Assembly (NCBI GenBank): GCA_946614295.1
Contig: CAMOGT010000005.1
Span: 3,692 to 67,691, forward strand
DNA: 64,000 nt
Reading direction: 5' to 3'
Origin: an uncultured Bacteroidales bacterium
GTDB lineage: Bacteria > Bacteroidota > Bacteroidia > Bacteroidales > Paludibacteraceae
Part shown: positions 52,601-61,402 of the stretch, piece by piece
Layout of the letters: each line of letters starts with the position of its first letter
Numbering within the stretch: the stretch's first letter is position 1
The notes under the pieces: model-generated
What the model was told of the DNA's origin: nothing
What the model saw: only the letters and a program-made list of their open reading frames with translations
Databases searched by the model: none
Translations under genes and position numbers: made by a program

Positions 52601-52785
52601 ACACTATCCGTCTCTATTTCTCGGCGCAGAACTTAGCGTACGTATGGGGCAAGAGTTACAAGGGAATCAACCCGGAGGCACGCTATACCTCCAACCAATA
52701 CTCATCCCCGCTGGTAGATGGTTATCAGCGCGGCGGTTTCCCCATCCAACGCACCTATACGTTCGGTGTGGAGATAGGATTTTGA
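49654..52785 (+). CDS. SusC-family TonB-dependent transporter of the alginate locus
   Basis: 1043 residues from the ATG at 49654 (MRKAIPILS), which gives a normal signal peptide; the ATG at 49630 would add an eight-residue leader. Carboxypeptidase-regulatory-like domain (VTGRVIDELGEPMIGVNV), TonB box (IDEVVVVGYG), plug (GKIAGVNI, VRVRGMGSISASNEPLIVVDGYP, IEVLKDAASAAIYGSRGANGVI), barrel, end TYTFGVEIGF. It imports alginate oligosaccharides with the SusD encoded next. Confidence 0.95.
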   Translation: MRKAIPILSVLFLSASLYADVTVTGRVIDELGEPMIGVNVLLEGTSVGTLTNIDGEFLLEVPSGSSKLQLSFMGYQTREVLAGKGQLGTIMLEEMAQNIDEVVVVGYGVQKKSHLTGSVSKYSDDHLGDQAVSRLDQALQGKIAGVNISNVSSEAGSAPQVRVRGMGSISASNEPLIVVDGYPMSDGLSFIDMNDVESIEVLKDAASAAIYGSRGANGVILITTKSGDIQKAKYSVKVFTGFKQAYKLHDLMDSHDYVNMLYREQELGGAGPTESERAWLCIDNHTDWQREALRSVANITNAQFSVSGGKKECKYYISGSYTGDDGIMINSRYDKFNVRAKVNATLSKYVDIGVNITPSYTKRESPATNFIDFYRTYSWLPVRHTEYTAAMTGQPVGSYAHGRHFNNLEYTDKDGNTFTASPWGTNNNNPRCVMDNEKRYTEDYRLNTSAYININIYKGLTFRSQNGFYVQYRDNNTYHNANAKSDGDANYALYTNRLRIDLLTENTLNYNAQWGKHEFGAMAGFTANKIRLRTAGIKGTSFPTDYIPTINAATDIVITENDGTRRTYTLEEEELLLSVLARVNYSYADRYLASVSFRADGSSKFGPERLWGFFPSVSIGWRMSEEEWLKDQEWLNQLKIRGSWGITGNNDIPNYAAYDKLNAANYTFGTANTVVPGLANTGTVLGNRRISWEQTNEFDVGFDISMFKTRVNLSVDYYYSITRSLLFQQPALAITGYTNYWNNIGKVRNQGVEIELHTYNIKNKKFEWQTQLNLSTNNNRLLELDGTSERLLSYGERSEVYAAQVGGPSIQYYGYRTDGIWTSQEEIDAFLNGRNAADVFLVGKTVVPGTLKVVDKDGNGIIDAYDRDVLGTPFPTLTWGMTNTFTFYGFDVSFMLQGVAGATVLNGDGYYQETKKINKAYTTNRFIFPSHPGDGKTPTFANGNGMAWELTDYLLQNASYGALKDVTIGYRFDKKMLRPIRLNTIRLYFSAQNLAYVWGKSYKGINPEARYTSNQYSSPLVDGYQRGGFPIQRTYTFGVEIGF

Positions 52786-52786
52786 T

Positions 52787-52840
52787 AATTGACAATTGAT
52801 AATTATCGAGGTCACGAGATCACGAAAAAAAGAAAAAAAT
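52787..52840. repeat. Word repeat and GAGATCAC leader before the alginate SusD
   Basis: AATTGATAATT words, then CGAGGTCACGAGATCACG, then an A/G-rich run up to the ATG at 52841. Almost the same arrangement precedes the next lipoprotein gene (54304-54384). Confidence 0.75.
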
Positions 52841-54307
52841 ATGAAAAAGCATTTTTTGTACATAGTACTTTGTCCCTTATGCCTTTTGCTGGCGGGGTGC
52901 GATTTGAAGATGCAACCCATCTCAGAAATAGGCGACGGTAATTTTTACCAGACGCAGGAGGAAATCAATTCAGCCGTAGTGGCCTGTTATAACGGTCTGC
53001 AGGCACCGATGCGGTATGAGTGGATGCTGACCGAATTGCGGTCCGACAACTCCCGTTTGCAGTCCTCCGTAACCACCTCTACGGACCGCACGATGCAACT
53101 CGATTTTGACCAGTCGCGTGTGTCGGCGACCAGTGAGCACGTCTATAATTACTGGAAAGCGGTGTATCATAATATTGCTCGGTGCAACGTGGTTCTGATG
53201 CACAGTGAGGTCGTCAAAGACGCAACGCTCCGTGCCCAATATGAGGCGGAAGCCCGTTTCATCCGCGGGTACCACTATTTCAATTTAGTGCGTCTGTTCG
53301 GTCCGGTGTTCATTGTGGACAAACGGCTGGATGCTGTGTCGGCGCTCAACTACGAACGCTCCACAGTGGAAGAGGTTTATGATTTCTTGACTGCCGACCT
53401 GCTCTTCGCTATCGACCATCTGCCGTCCGCTTATCCCGAGAACGAGAAAGGACGTCTGACCTCCTGGGCTGCCAAAGCACTGCTTGCTAAGGTTCGCATG
53501 ACACGCGGTCTATACGACACGGAGACCCGCGATCTGCTCAAAGATATCATTGAGCATGGAGGATTCAGCCCGCAACCTACCTATGCAGCTGTTTTTGATA
53601 TCAATAACGAGCTGAATGATGAAATCATTTTTGCTATCCGTTATACCTCCGGAGGTATCGGCTTAGGCTCGCCTTTCGGCAATTGGTTCGCCCCCTTGCA
53701 AAGCGGTGCAGCCGTCATTAACGGCGGCGGAAGCGGTTATAATTATCCTACGGACGACCTGGTGTCCTGCTATTCATCCGCTGATACGCGCAAGGATGTT
53801 ACGCTGGCGTTGGATTATACCGACGACCAGGGCAAGGTGGTGGACCGGAGGTATGTGAAGAAATACCTTTCGCCGGTTATACTCAAAGAAGACGGCGACA
53901 AGGACTGGCCGGTTCTCCGTTACGCCGATGTCCTGTTGCTGTACGCAGAGGTGCTCAACGAAATAGAAGGTCCAGCATCCGCCCTGCCATATATCAACCG
54001 CACCCGCCAACGTGCCGGTCTAAGCGAGCTCACAATGACCGATGTAACCAACAAACACCAAATGCGTATGGCAATTGAGAAAGAGAGACGACTGGAACTA
54101 GCGTTTGAGAACCAACGGTGGTTTGATTTGATCCGCACAGGACGGGTGATAGAAGTGATGCAGGAGCATTGGGCTACCGAGACCTACTATGCCAATATCA
54201 TTACCGAGACCGGACCGATTGTGCTGACGGAGAATCTGATTCTATTGCCTATCCCGCAAAAAGAGATAGATATCAACCAGGCCATCACACAGAATGTGGG
54301 ATATTGA
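52841..54307 (+). CDS. SusD-family lipoprotein of the alginate locus
   Basis: 488 residues from the ATG at 52841 (MKKHFLYIV); the ATG at 52796 would translate the repeat leader. Lipobox LLAGC. Typical SusD segments: YNGLQAPMRYEWM, ARFIRGYHYFNLVRLFGPV, LRYADVLLLYAEVLNEI, KERRLELAFENQRWFDLIRTG and the end LLPIPQKEIDINQAITQNVGY. At the shorter end of the family. It partners the SusC just upstream. Confidence 0.93.
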   Translation: MKKHFLYIVLCPLCLLLAGCDLKMQPISEIGDGNFYQTQEEINSAVVACYNGLQAPMRYEWMLTELRSDNSRLQSSVTTSTDRTMQLDFDQSRVSATSEHVYNYWKAVYHNIARCNVVLMHSEVVKDATLRAQYEAEARFIRGYHYFNLVRLFGPVFIVDKRLDAVSALNYERSTVEEVYDFLTADLLFAIDHLPSAYPENEKGRLTSWAAKALLAKVRMTRGLYDTETRDLLKDIIEHGGFSPQPTYAAVFDINNELNDEIIFAIRYTSGGIGLGSPFGNWFAPLQSGAAVINGGGSGYNYPTDDLVSCYSSADTRKDVTLALDYTDDQGKVVDRRYVKKYLSPVILKEDGDKDWPVLRYADVLLLYAEVLNEIEGPASALPYINRTRQRAGLSELTMTDVTNKHQMRMAIEKERRLELAFENQRWFDLIRTGRVIEVMQEHWATETYYANIITETGPIVLTENLILLPIPQKEIDINQAITQNVGY

Positions 54308-54384
54308 TAATTGACAATTGATAATTGATAATTGAATTGGTAATTATCGAGATCACGAGATCACGAAAAAAAGAAAAAAGAATT
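54304..54384. repeat. Word repeat and GAGATCAC leader before the TIG-domain lipoprotein
   Basis: AATTGAT/AATTGAC words, then CGAGATCACGAGATCACG, then AAAAAAAGAAAAAAG, then the ATG. It is a near-copy of the leader at 52787-52840. Confidence 0.75.
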
Positions 54385-55839
54385 ATGAAAAAGCACCATT
54401 TGTTGATAGCAGCCGTAGCCTTGTCCTTAGCGGCCTGCGAACAGACCTATATCCCTTCTACGGAACAGAAGGCGCCGGTGATTACGGATTTCAGTCCGAA
54501 AGAAGGCGAGACAGGCACCGAGATTACCATTACAGGGGAGAACCTGCAACGCGTGGATACCGTGATGATAGGCGGTGCCCCGGCAGTTATCGCCTACCGG
54601 GTGAGTGCAGGCAAACTGATAGCCAAAGTGGTGAATGGCAACCGTACGGGCGTGGTTCGCGTCGCCAATGTGACCGGTTCGGACGAGTCCAAAGAGGTCT
54701 TTACCGTCCACTACGCCGTACCTTCCATCAAACAATACCCGGAAGAGGGTACTGTGAATGCCGAGGTGGTTGTGGAGGGCGATAATCTTCATTTTGTGGA
54801 GCAGGTGCTGGTGGACGACCAGCCGGCGGTCATCATCGCCCAACGCAAGCAAGAGTTGGTTTTCCGCGTGCCGTATTCGGACAAAGAAGAAAAAGTATCG
54901 CTCCGTTTCACCTATTTCGACGGCACGTCCAAACAGTCCATCGGTGCGGAAGGAAAATCATTCCTGGTTCTCAAAGAGACTCCGAAGGTAAAAGTGTGTC
55001 CTACTTCTCTGACCAAATACGAGCCAGCTCTCTTGCAAGGCGAGAATCTCAAGTTGATTGAGAAAATTATGGTCGGCGAAGAGAGGGTAGAGATTAAGTT
55101 ACAATCCGACGATGAAATCCTCTTCGATATGCCTACCAACTATTTCGGCGGAAATATGACGGGTGATTTGAGGGGTATCTACTACGGGACGAAAGAGATC
55201 TTATTGGCCTCTAATTTTCAAGTATTCGCAGATCCGAACGAGCCGAGGTATTATACTCACAAGAATGTGCTCCTCAGTGCCCGTGCCGGTTATGGAGGAA
55301 CGGAAGAGGCGTTCTTTGACGCTGAGTCTGGCATGGTGATATCCAGTTGCGACGCTTCATCCAATATCTCCATTATTGACTTCCTGCTATATGACCAAGC
55401 AGGATACGTTCAACTCTATAGTCCGATGAACGCGTCCAATGTGGTGAAGAACTTTAAATGCGAAGGCAAGACCATTGACCCTCAGGACGGAACCTGGAAA
55501 GACTTCTACACGACAGAGACTTACTTCCGCGTACTCAACCCTGACTCTGCAGCTCAGCAAGCGATTATCAACGCCTATGAAGCCGGCACGATCGTTGAAC
55601 TCAACGATGCATTCTTTACCGGCGTAGCAGAGCCTGTCAGTAAAGCCCCGCGCGTTTATAAGTCAGCCTCCGATCCCGGCTACAGCAATACCCATTTCTC
55701 GCTTGATGCGTACCCCTACGGATGGGTGAAGAATACCACCACAGGAAAGAGCGGCATTCTCAAAATGAAAGCAATCCCCAAGGACGCCGTCAACGGCCGT
55801 ATTCCGGAACTGCAATTTGATATTATTTGGAGTAAATAA
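54385..55839 (+). CDS. TIG/IPT-domain surface glycan-binding-type lipoprotein
   Basis: 484 residues from the ATG at 54385. Lipobox LAAC. Three consecutive immunoglobulin-like TIG domains (about 32-115, 118-205, 208-290) with the family phrases EITITGENL, VDTVMIGG, VVVEGDNLHFVEQVLVDD and LIEKIMVGEE. The C-terminal part (about 295-484) is a different beta-rich domain with KNVLLSARAGYGG and HFSLDAYPYGWVK. Proteins with TIG spacers and a C-terminal binding domain are common third genes after SusC/SusD and bind glycan at the surface. The ligand is inferred to be alginate. Confidence 0.8.
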   Translation: MKKHHLLIAAVALSLAACEQTYIPSTEQKAPVITDFSPKEGETGTEITITGENLQRVDTVMIGGAPAVIAYRVSAGKLIAKVVNGNRTGVVRVANVTGSDESKEVFTVHYAVPSIKQYPEEGTVNAEVVVEGDNLHFVEQVLVDDQPAVIIAQRKQELVFRVPYSDKEEKVSLRFTYFDGTSKQSIGAEGKSFLVLKETPKVKVCPTSLTKYEPALLQGENLKLIEKIMVGEERVEIKLQSDDEILFDMPTNYFGGNMTGDLRGIYYGTKEILLASNFQVFADPNEPRYYTHKNVLLSARAGYGGTEEAFFDAESGMVISSCDASSNISIIDFLLYDQAGYVQLYSPMNASNVVKNFKCEGKTIDPQDGTWKDFYTTETYFRVLNPDSAAQQAIINAYEAGTIVELNDAFFTGVAEPVSKAPRVYKSASDPGYSNTHFSLDAYPYGWVKNTTTGKSGILKMKAIPKDAVNGRIPELQFDIIWSK

Positions 55840-55856
55840 TTAAGAAAGATAAAGCG

Positions 55857-57335
55857 ATGGGAAAGCATTTTATTATAGGCCTATTGGCGCTCTTGATTGT
55901 CTTGCCTGCAGGAGCCACCACAAAGATTTTGACAACTGCTGCACAGGCCAAGACGGCATTACCTGCTGCTCAACCGGGAGATACATTCTTGTTGGCAGAC
56001 GGAGATTATGCTCTCTCGTGGCTCAAAATCAAATGTGCCGGCACGGAGCAGGCGCCTATTGTTATTAAGGCGAAGAACCTCCTCAAAGCACGAGTTGTAC
56101 AAGCCGGATGTATCACGCTGGAAAACGCTGCGTATATAGAGTTCTACGGGCTTGATTTCGATATGGCAGCCACCTCTTCGTTCTTTAAGTTGCAAGGGGC
56201 GCATCATATTCGTATCTCACACAACCGATTCCAAATGTCGGTGGATAAAGAAGGACAGACCTCCAAGTGGATTCTCATCGGAGATATTTGGGGAAACGAC
56301 ACATGCACTAGCGGATATAATCGTGTGGACTATAACCTCTTTCTCAACAAGGCCGATGGCGGAGCACTGATTGTCATCGATGGTGCGCACGGCACTCCGG
56401 GAGGCATCAGTAAATACGACCGCATTGACCATAATATTTTCCGCGGTAACGGTCCTCGTGTGGCAAATGAGAAAGAAACAGTCCGCATCGGAGTTAGTGA
56501 CCTCTCGATGGATTCCGCTTATACGATAGTGGAAAATAATTTGTTTGAGGATTGCGATGGTGATCCGGAAGTCGTTTCTGTCAAGAGTTGCTGCAATATT
56601 GTGCGCAATAATACTTTCCGCCATTGTTTGGGTACTCTTTGCCTTAGGCACGGATTTTGTAACACAGCAGAAGGAAACCTCTTCTTTGGCGAAAACAAAA
56701 CAGCAGTCTATGAGGACGGAATTATCGGTTGCGGAGGAATACGTGTGTACGGGAAAGACCATATTATTCGGAATAATTATATGGAAGGTTTGACAGGCTA
56801 TAAGTGGGACCCGGCTATCGCGCTTACGAATGGCGATGCAACGAACACCGTTAGTACAGCGGCGAAGCATTTCCTGCCGGAGAATGTGGTAATCTCGAAT
56901 AATACCTTTGTGCGCTGTGTCTCTACCTTAGAAGCAGGGTTCACCAATAACGACAAATACTCCAAGAAACCAAAATCTTGTCGTTTTGAGGATAACCTGA
57001 TAGTAGCGGATACACAAGCGATTACGATGCATACAGAGATGAATAGCAGCAATATTGTCTTCTCCAACAACCGCATATATCTGGAGGGGAATGGTGTAGT
57101 AGGAATGACCTATTCCGCATCCCAATTCACGCTGCTTACGGAGCAACCCGCTTTGCCTTCTGTCAATGGCAGAATAATGAACGACCTCAATGCCGGTCCT
57201 TGGGCCATTGAAGAAACACCGCAAGCTATTGAGACGATAAACTCAAAAACGCAAGGCACAAAACTCCTCCAAAACGGACAGATAGTTATCATCCGCGATG
57301 GCAAGAAATATAATATTTTAGGAAATAGATTATAA
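55857..57335 (+). CDS. PL6-family alginate lyase with tail motif (second copy)
   Basis: 492 residues. Signal peptide to about residue 20 (PAGA). PL6 beta-helix with the catalytic pair Lys243 (VVSVKSCCN) and Arg264 (LCLRHGFC), again 21 apart. The acidic CDGDPEVV stretch precedes the lysine. The C-terminal GQIVIIRDGKKYNILG is the tail motif. It is only distantly similar to the other two PL6 proteins here, suggesting different substrate preferences (for instance MG, G or M blocks). It follows the TIG lipoprotein by 17 bases and precedes the third PL6. Confidence 0.9.
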   Translation: MGKHFIIGLLALLIVLPAGATTKILTTAAQAKTALPAAQPGDTFLLADGDYALSWLKIKCAGTEQAPIVIKAKNLLKARVVQAGCITLENAAYIEFYGLDFDMAATSSFFKLQGAHHIRISHNRFQMSVDKEGQTSKWILIGDIWGNDTCTSGYNRVDYNLFLNKADGGALIVIDGAHGTPGGISKYDRIDHNIFRGNGPRVANEKETVRIGVSDLSMDSAYTIVENNLFEDCDGDPEVVSVKSCCNIVRNNTFRHCLGTLCLRHGFCNTAEGNLFFGENKTAVYEDGIIGCGGIRVYGKDHIIRNNYMEGLTGYKWDPAIALTNGDATNTVSTAAKHFLPENVVISNNTFVRCVSTLEAGFTNNDKYSKKPKSCRFEDNLIVADTQAITMHTEMNSSNIVFSNNRIYLEGNGVVGMTYSASQFTLLTEQPALPSVNGRIMNDLNAGPWAIEETPQAIETINSKTQGTKLLQNGQIVIIRDGKKYNILGNRL

Positions 57336-57347
57336 AAAAAATATACG

Positions 57348-59669
57348 ATGAAAAAATTGATCTTAATCTTGAGTGTGGCACTCGTTGGTGTTTCACTCAA
57401 CGCAACGGTTTACAACGTCACTAATTCCGATGAATTCAATGCCACAGCAAAAAAAGTGCAGGCAGGTGACTCCATTGTGCTTGCCTCCGGTGTATGGCAA
57501 GACGCACAATTGGTCCTCAAACGTGCGAAAGGAACTGAAAAAGCTCCTATAACCGTCACAGTTGCCGAGAAAGGCAAAACAACCTTAGAAGGCGCTTCGT
57601 CTATTCGTTTTTCCGGAGATTATGTGCATGTCAATGGATTGATTTTCCAAAATGGAGGTCAAGGCGTCCGCCATGTGATTGAGTTCCGCACCAGCAGTAC
57701 CGATTATGCCAACCATTCAGTGCTTTCCGAATGTGTCATCAAGGATTATAATCCCGCAGACAAATCCGAACAAAGCGATTGGGTAAGCCTTTGGGGTAAG
57801 CACAATACCGTCGAGCATTGCTATTTTGCCGGAAAAACCAATCAGGGCACTACGTTTATCGTCTGGCCCAATGACTCGCTGAGCCAGGAGAACCACCATC
57901 GTATATACCGCAATTATTTCGGTTACCGCAAGCCCCTTGGATCCAACGGAGGCGAGACCATGCGTATCGGCACCAGCCATGTATCCAAATCCAATTCGCA
58001 AACCGTCGTGGAGGGCAATTATTTCGAGCATTGTGACGGCGAGGTGGAAATTGTTTCCGTCAAGAGTTGCGAGAACGAAATAATTAACAACACGTTCTAT
58101 GAGTGCGAGGGGGCGCTGGTACTCCGTCACGGCGACCGGAACGAAGTGAGCGGTAACCTTTTTATAGGCAACGGCAAACGCCATACCGGCGGCGTGCGTA
58201 TTGTCAATGAGGGGCAGTATGTGCATCATAATTTCTTTTACAAGCTGGCGGGCAAAGAATTCCGTGCGGCTGTCTCGATCATGAATGCCATCTACGATAC
58301 CCCTCTCAACGGCTACCACCAGGTGCGTGATGCAGTAATTGAACAGAATACTTTTGTCAGTTGTGCCCATCCCTTCGAACTGTGTGTGGGCAAAGGATTC
58401 CGTGAGCGTGACGCCAAACCTGAGCGGTGTGTGGTCCGTAAAAATATCGTCTATTGCCCCAATGCCGAAGAATTGGTAAAGGCGTATGATGAGGGTTATG
58501 ATGTCCGTTTTGAAGATAATGTGCTCTTCTCACAAGCCGGTTTTGACCCGGCCTCTGTTACTACCGATGTCCGTACCGATTTCAAATACGAGCTTTTTGT
58601 CCCGCTTGCCGAAGACCCGTCCCTCGGCGCTTTCGGAGGTGGCGTATGGGCGCAACCGGATTATACGCCGGCGACCAAGGATAACTGCGGTCCTTCCTGG
58701 TACACGCCGACCGAGCCCTCTGCAACCGCCACTCGTGCGCCCAAGACGTGGCGTCCGGAACCGGGAGATGAGGCATTAGGCAAGGCTATTCGTAAAGCTC
58801 AGGCGGGAGATATTATCGAACTATCTTCCGGCACCTATACGCTGACCAAAAAAGCGAAAATAGCCGAAACGCTCACTATCCGGGCTGCGGAGAATGCCAA
58901 ACCCCTTATTCTGATAGCGGGAGAGCAATCGACTGTCACCGGATTCGAGATTGGAGAAAGTGCCCGTCTGACTTTACAGGGACTCACCATCCGTGGCGAC
59001 AAGGACGGTGAGCCCTTGGCCAAATATTGTTTCACCGCCAATAAGGAGAACGCCGCTAACTACTGCCTGTTTGTTGAGAACTGCGATATATCCGGATTCC
59101 TTGTTACGGATGGCGGTGCGCTGTTCAAAGCCTATAAGAATACCTTTGCTGACTCCATTGTTATCCGTTCTTCCTTCATTCATGATTGCTATCGCGGTCT
59201 GGCTTTGGCGGAGGAAAAGGAAGAAAAAGGACTCTATAATGCGGAGGTCGTTTGGCTGGACAACACGGTTTTCCGGGCGGTCACGCAATGGGCGGTGGAT
59301 TATAACCGGTTGGGGATGGATGAATCCACTTCGGGCGGTTCGCTTATTATTGACCATTGTATTTTCGACGAGGTCAACGACCGTGAGGACCAGACTATCG
59401 TCCGGCAGAAAGGCATCAAGCAGGTAGAGGTGAGCAATACGCTGTTTATGAACTCCGCCGCCAAACATGCCATCCGGCTGACTGCATCCGGACAAACGGC
59501 GCAGAACTGCGATGTCTATTTATGCGGCAAAATCACTGTACAAGGACAGGCAAAGGCGGCCAATATATTATCCGTCAAACCCAAGTTCCTTAAAAAATCC
59601 TATACAGCCGATCCCAAATCGCCTTTGGCGGGAGCGGCTACGGACGGAGGAAACATAGGTATTCGATGA
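57348..59669 (+). CDS. Two-domain PL6-family alginate lyase (third copy)
   Basis: 773 residues. Signal peptide (to about residue 19), an N-terminal PL6 beta-helix with Lys239 (IVSVKSCEN) and Arg260 (LVLRHGDR), and a second beta-helix from about residue 470 (GDIIELSSGTYTLTKKA onward). The size and two-helix build match AlyGC, an exo-acting PL6. There is no tail motif; the end is AATDGGNIGIR. It is therefore probably periplasmic, or retained in another way. It shares 4 bases (ATGA) with the next gene. Confidence 0.9.
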   Translation: MKKLILILSVALVGVSLNATVYNVTNSDEFNATAKKVQAGDSIVLASGVWQDAQLVLKRAKGTEKAPITVTVAEKGKTTLEGASSIRFSGDYVHVNGLIFQNGGQGVRHVIEFRTSSTDYANHSVLSECVIKDYNPADKSEQSDWVSLWGKHNTVEHCYFAGKTNQGTTFIVWPNDSLSQENHHRIYRNYFGYRKPLGSNGGETMRIGTSHVSKSNSQTVVEGNYFEHCDGEVEIVSVKSCENEIINNTFYECEGALVLRHGDRNEVSGNLFIGNGKRHTGGVRIVNEGQYVHHNFFYKLAGKEFRAAVSIMNAIYDTPLNGYHQVRDAVIEQNTFVSCAHPFELCVGKGFRERDAKPERCVVRKNIVYCPNAEELVKAYDEGYDVRFEDNVLFSQAGFDPASVTTDVRTDFKYELFVPLAEDPSLGAFGGGVWAQPDYTPATKDNCGPSWYTPTEPSATATRAPKTWRPEPGDEALGKAIRKAQAGDIIELSSGTYTLTKKAKIAETLTIRAAENAKPLILIAGEQSTVTGFEIGESARLTLQGLTIRGDKDGEPLAKYCFTANKENAANYCLFVENCDISGFLVTDGGALFKAYKNTFADSIVIRSSFIHDCYRGLALAEEKEEKGLYNAEVVWLDNTVFRAVTQWAVDYNRLGMDESTSGGSLIIDHCIFDEVNDREDQTIVRQKGIKQVEVSNTLFMNSAAKHAIRLTASGQTAQNCDVYLCGKITVQGQAKAANILSVKPKFLKKSYTADPKSPLAGAATDGGNIGIR

Positions 59670-61402
59670 AACGCGTCGGTTTCATAGTATGGGCATTGGT
59701 CTTTTCGGCTGCTGTCGGCGGATGGAACTCCGCTTTGCTGTCCATCCGGGACGGTCAGCCGGTGTATCATCCCGATGCAGACGGTTATGTTCTGCCGGAT
59801 TTTAGCCACGCCGGTTATAAAGGCGCAGACGAACAATGGCCCGAGATACCTGTGGTCAAAACCATCTATCCTGTCTCCGGGGACAATACGGCGCATATCC
59901 AAGCGGCTATTGATACGGTGGGCACCATGCCTTTGATAAACGGGGTACGCGGCGCGTTGCTCCTGAGTGCAGGTACTTATACGCTCTCCGGTTCGCTGGC
60001 TGTGCCATACGACGGAGTGGTTATCCGCGGGGAAGGAGCAGACCGAACTATTCTGCGTGCCGTAGGTGACACCCCCCATCAGCGCGATGTGCTGGTTATC
60101 GGTTCCGGCAAACGTATATGGGGCGCCTCCGAACGAAACGGCACGCGGCAGACTATTCAGGACGCCGTGGTGCCTGTCGGAGCTGTTTCTTTTACAGTCG
60201 GGGACGGCAGCCGGTATTCGGTGGGGGCTCCGCTGATGATTTATCACCCGTGTTCGGCGGCATGGCTGGCTGCGGTGGATTACGGCGGGGTGCCATATCC
60301 CGATCCCACCAGCCCGGCGGATGCCGACGAACGGTGGACAACCGACCTCTATCCCGTGACGTATCACCGCTATATTACCGGTATTGACGGGAATACGATA
60401 ACCATAGATGCGCCGGTTTTCTATACCCTCCGAAAGAGCCTGAGCCCCTCCTATGTGTATGTTCCGGATATGACGGGAACCATATACGGCTCCGGAGTAG
60501 AGAACCTGTCCATTACGATTGAGAGTGCCGGAGGGGAGGATGAGAACCACGCCTGGAACGCAGTGCGGTTCCGTTCCGTTGAAAATGCCTGGGCGGTGGA
60601 TTGTGAGTTTGCCGGTTTCGGTCAATCCGGTATCGTAACCGAGGCCTGCCGCCGTTCTACCTTCCTCCGTTGTCGGGCGGTTGACCCGGTAGCGGTCACA
60701 ACCGGGGAACGCAAGTATTGTTTCAATACCTATCTCCATTCGCAACTCAACCTCTTCCGCGAGTGTTATGCCCGTGGTGGCAGGCATAACTACATCTCCA
60801 ACGGCACCTCCGGTACGTCTGGGAATGTGTTTCTGTATTGTGTCTCCGACAGTGCCCTCAATGTAAACGAGGGACACCGCGGATGGACCCAGGGCATGCT
60901 CTTTGACAACCATCAGGATGTCAATATGGTTCGACCTTTCACGCTGGGACTGTATAATCGTGTGGCTATGGGAACCGGTCATGGATGGGCTGCTGTACAG
61001 TCCGTATTATGGAACTGCGATGTGGATGCCTCCTATGGTACAATAGGTCTTCAAAAACCTCCTACGGCGCAGAACTACGCTATCGGGTGCAAGGCTAAGA
61101 AGATAACAGGAAAACCTGTCAGCGCCTCGGATTTTACGCTCGGCTATGTGGAGGGACAGAACAAAACCGGCCTGCAACCGCAATCACTCTATGAAACGCA
61201 ATGGCAAGCACGCCATAGTCTGACACCGACTGAGAAAAGGATGGTGGAACCGGAAGACATATGGATGCTTATTTCTCCTGAAAACATACGTGCCTATACG
61301 CCCGACGGGCGGCATGTGCCCTATCCGTGCGGATGGAACGGCATGATTATTGTTCAAGGCTTTTACAACGGAAACATATATACAAAAAAGATAATACGAT
61401 GA
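59666..61402 (+). CDS. Secreted beta-helix protein, possible new polysaccharide lyase
   Basis: 578 residues. A hydrophobic signal (VGFIVWALVFSAAVGG) and a pectate-lyase-like superfamily fold. The glycine-rich turns include NTAHIQAAIDTVG, GALLLSAGTYTLSGSLAVP and GVVIRGEGADRTILR at about 75-135, then ENLSITIES and ENAWAVDCEFAGFGQSGIV. Conserved-looking charged residues occur in GERKYCFNTYLHSQLN, ECYARGGRHNYISNG and NEGHRGWTQGMLFDN, which may hold an active site. The C-terminal part (AYTPDGRHVPYPCG, GFYNGNIYTKKIIR) resembles a T9SS sorting domain. I do not recognise a CAZy family. It overlaps both neighbours by 4 bases and lies between a PL6 and a PL38-like lyase, so a lyase or epimerase role on alginate is likely. 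Confidence 0.7.
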   Translation: MKRVGFIVWALVFSAAVGGWNSALLSIRDGQPVYHPDADGYVLPDFSHAGYKGADEQWPEIPVVKTIYPVSGDNTAHIQAAIDTVGTMPLINGVRGALLLSAGTYTLSGSLAVPYDGVVIRGEGADRTILRAVGDTPHQRDVLVIGSGKRIWGASERNGTRQTIQDAVVPVGAVSFTVGDGSRYSVGAPLMIYHPCSAAWLAAVDYGGVPYPDPTSPADADERWTTDLYPVTYHRYITGIDGNTITIDAPVFYTLRKSLSPSYVYVPDMTGTIYGSGVENLSITIESAGGEDENHAWNAVRFRSVENAWAVDCEFAGFGQSGIVTEACRRSTFLRCRAVDPVAVTTGERKYCFNTYLHSQLNLFRECYARGGRHNYISNGTSGTSGNVFLYCVSDSALNVNEGHRGWTQGMLFDNHQDVNMVRPFTLGLYNRVAMGTGHGWAAVQSVLWNCDVDASYGTIGLQKPPTAQNYAIGCKAKKITGKPVSASDFTLGYVEGQNKTGLQPQSLYETQWQARHSLTPTEKRMVEPEDIWMLISPENIRAYTPDGRHVPYPCGWNGMIIVQGFYNGNIYTKKIIR

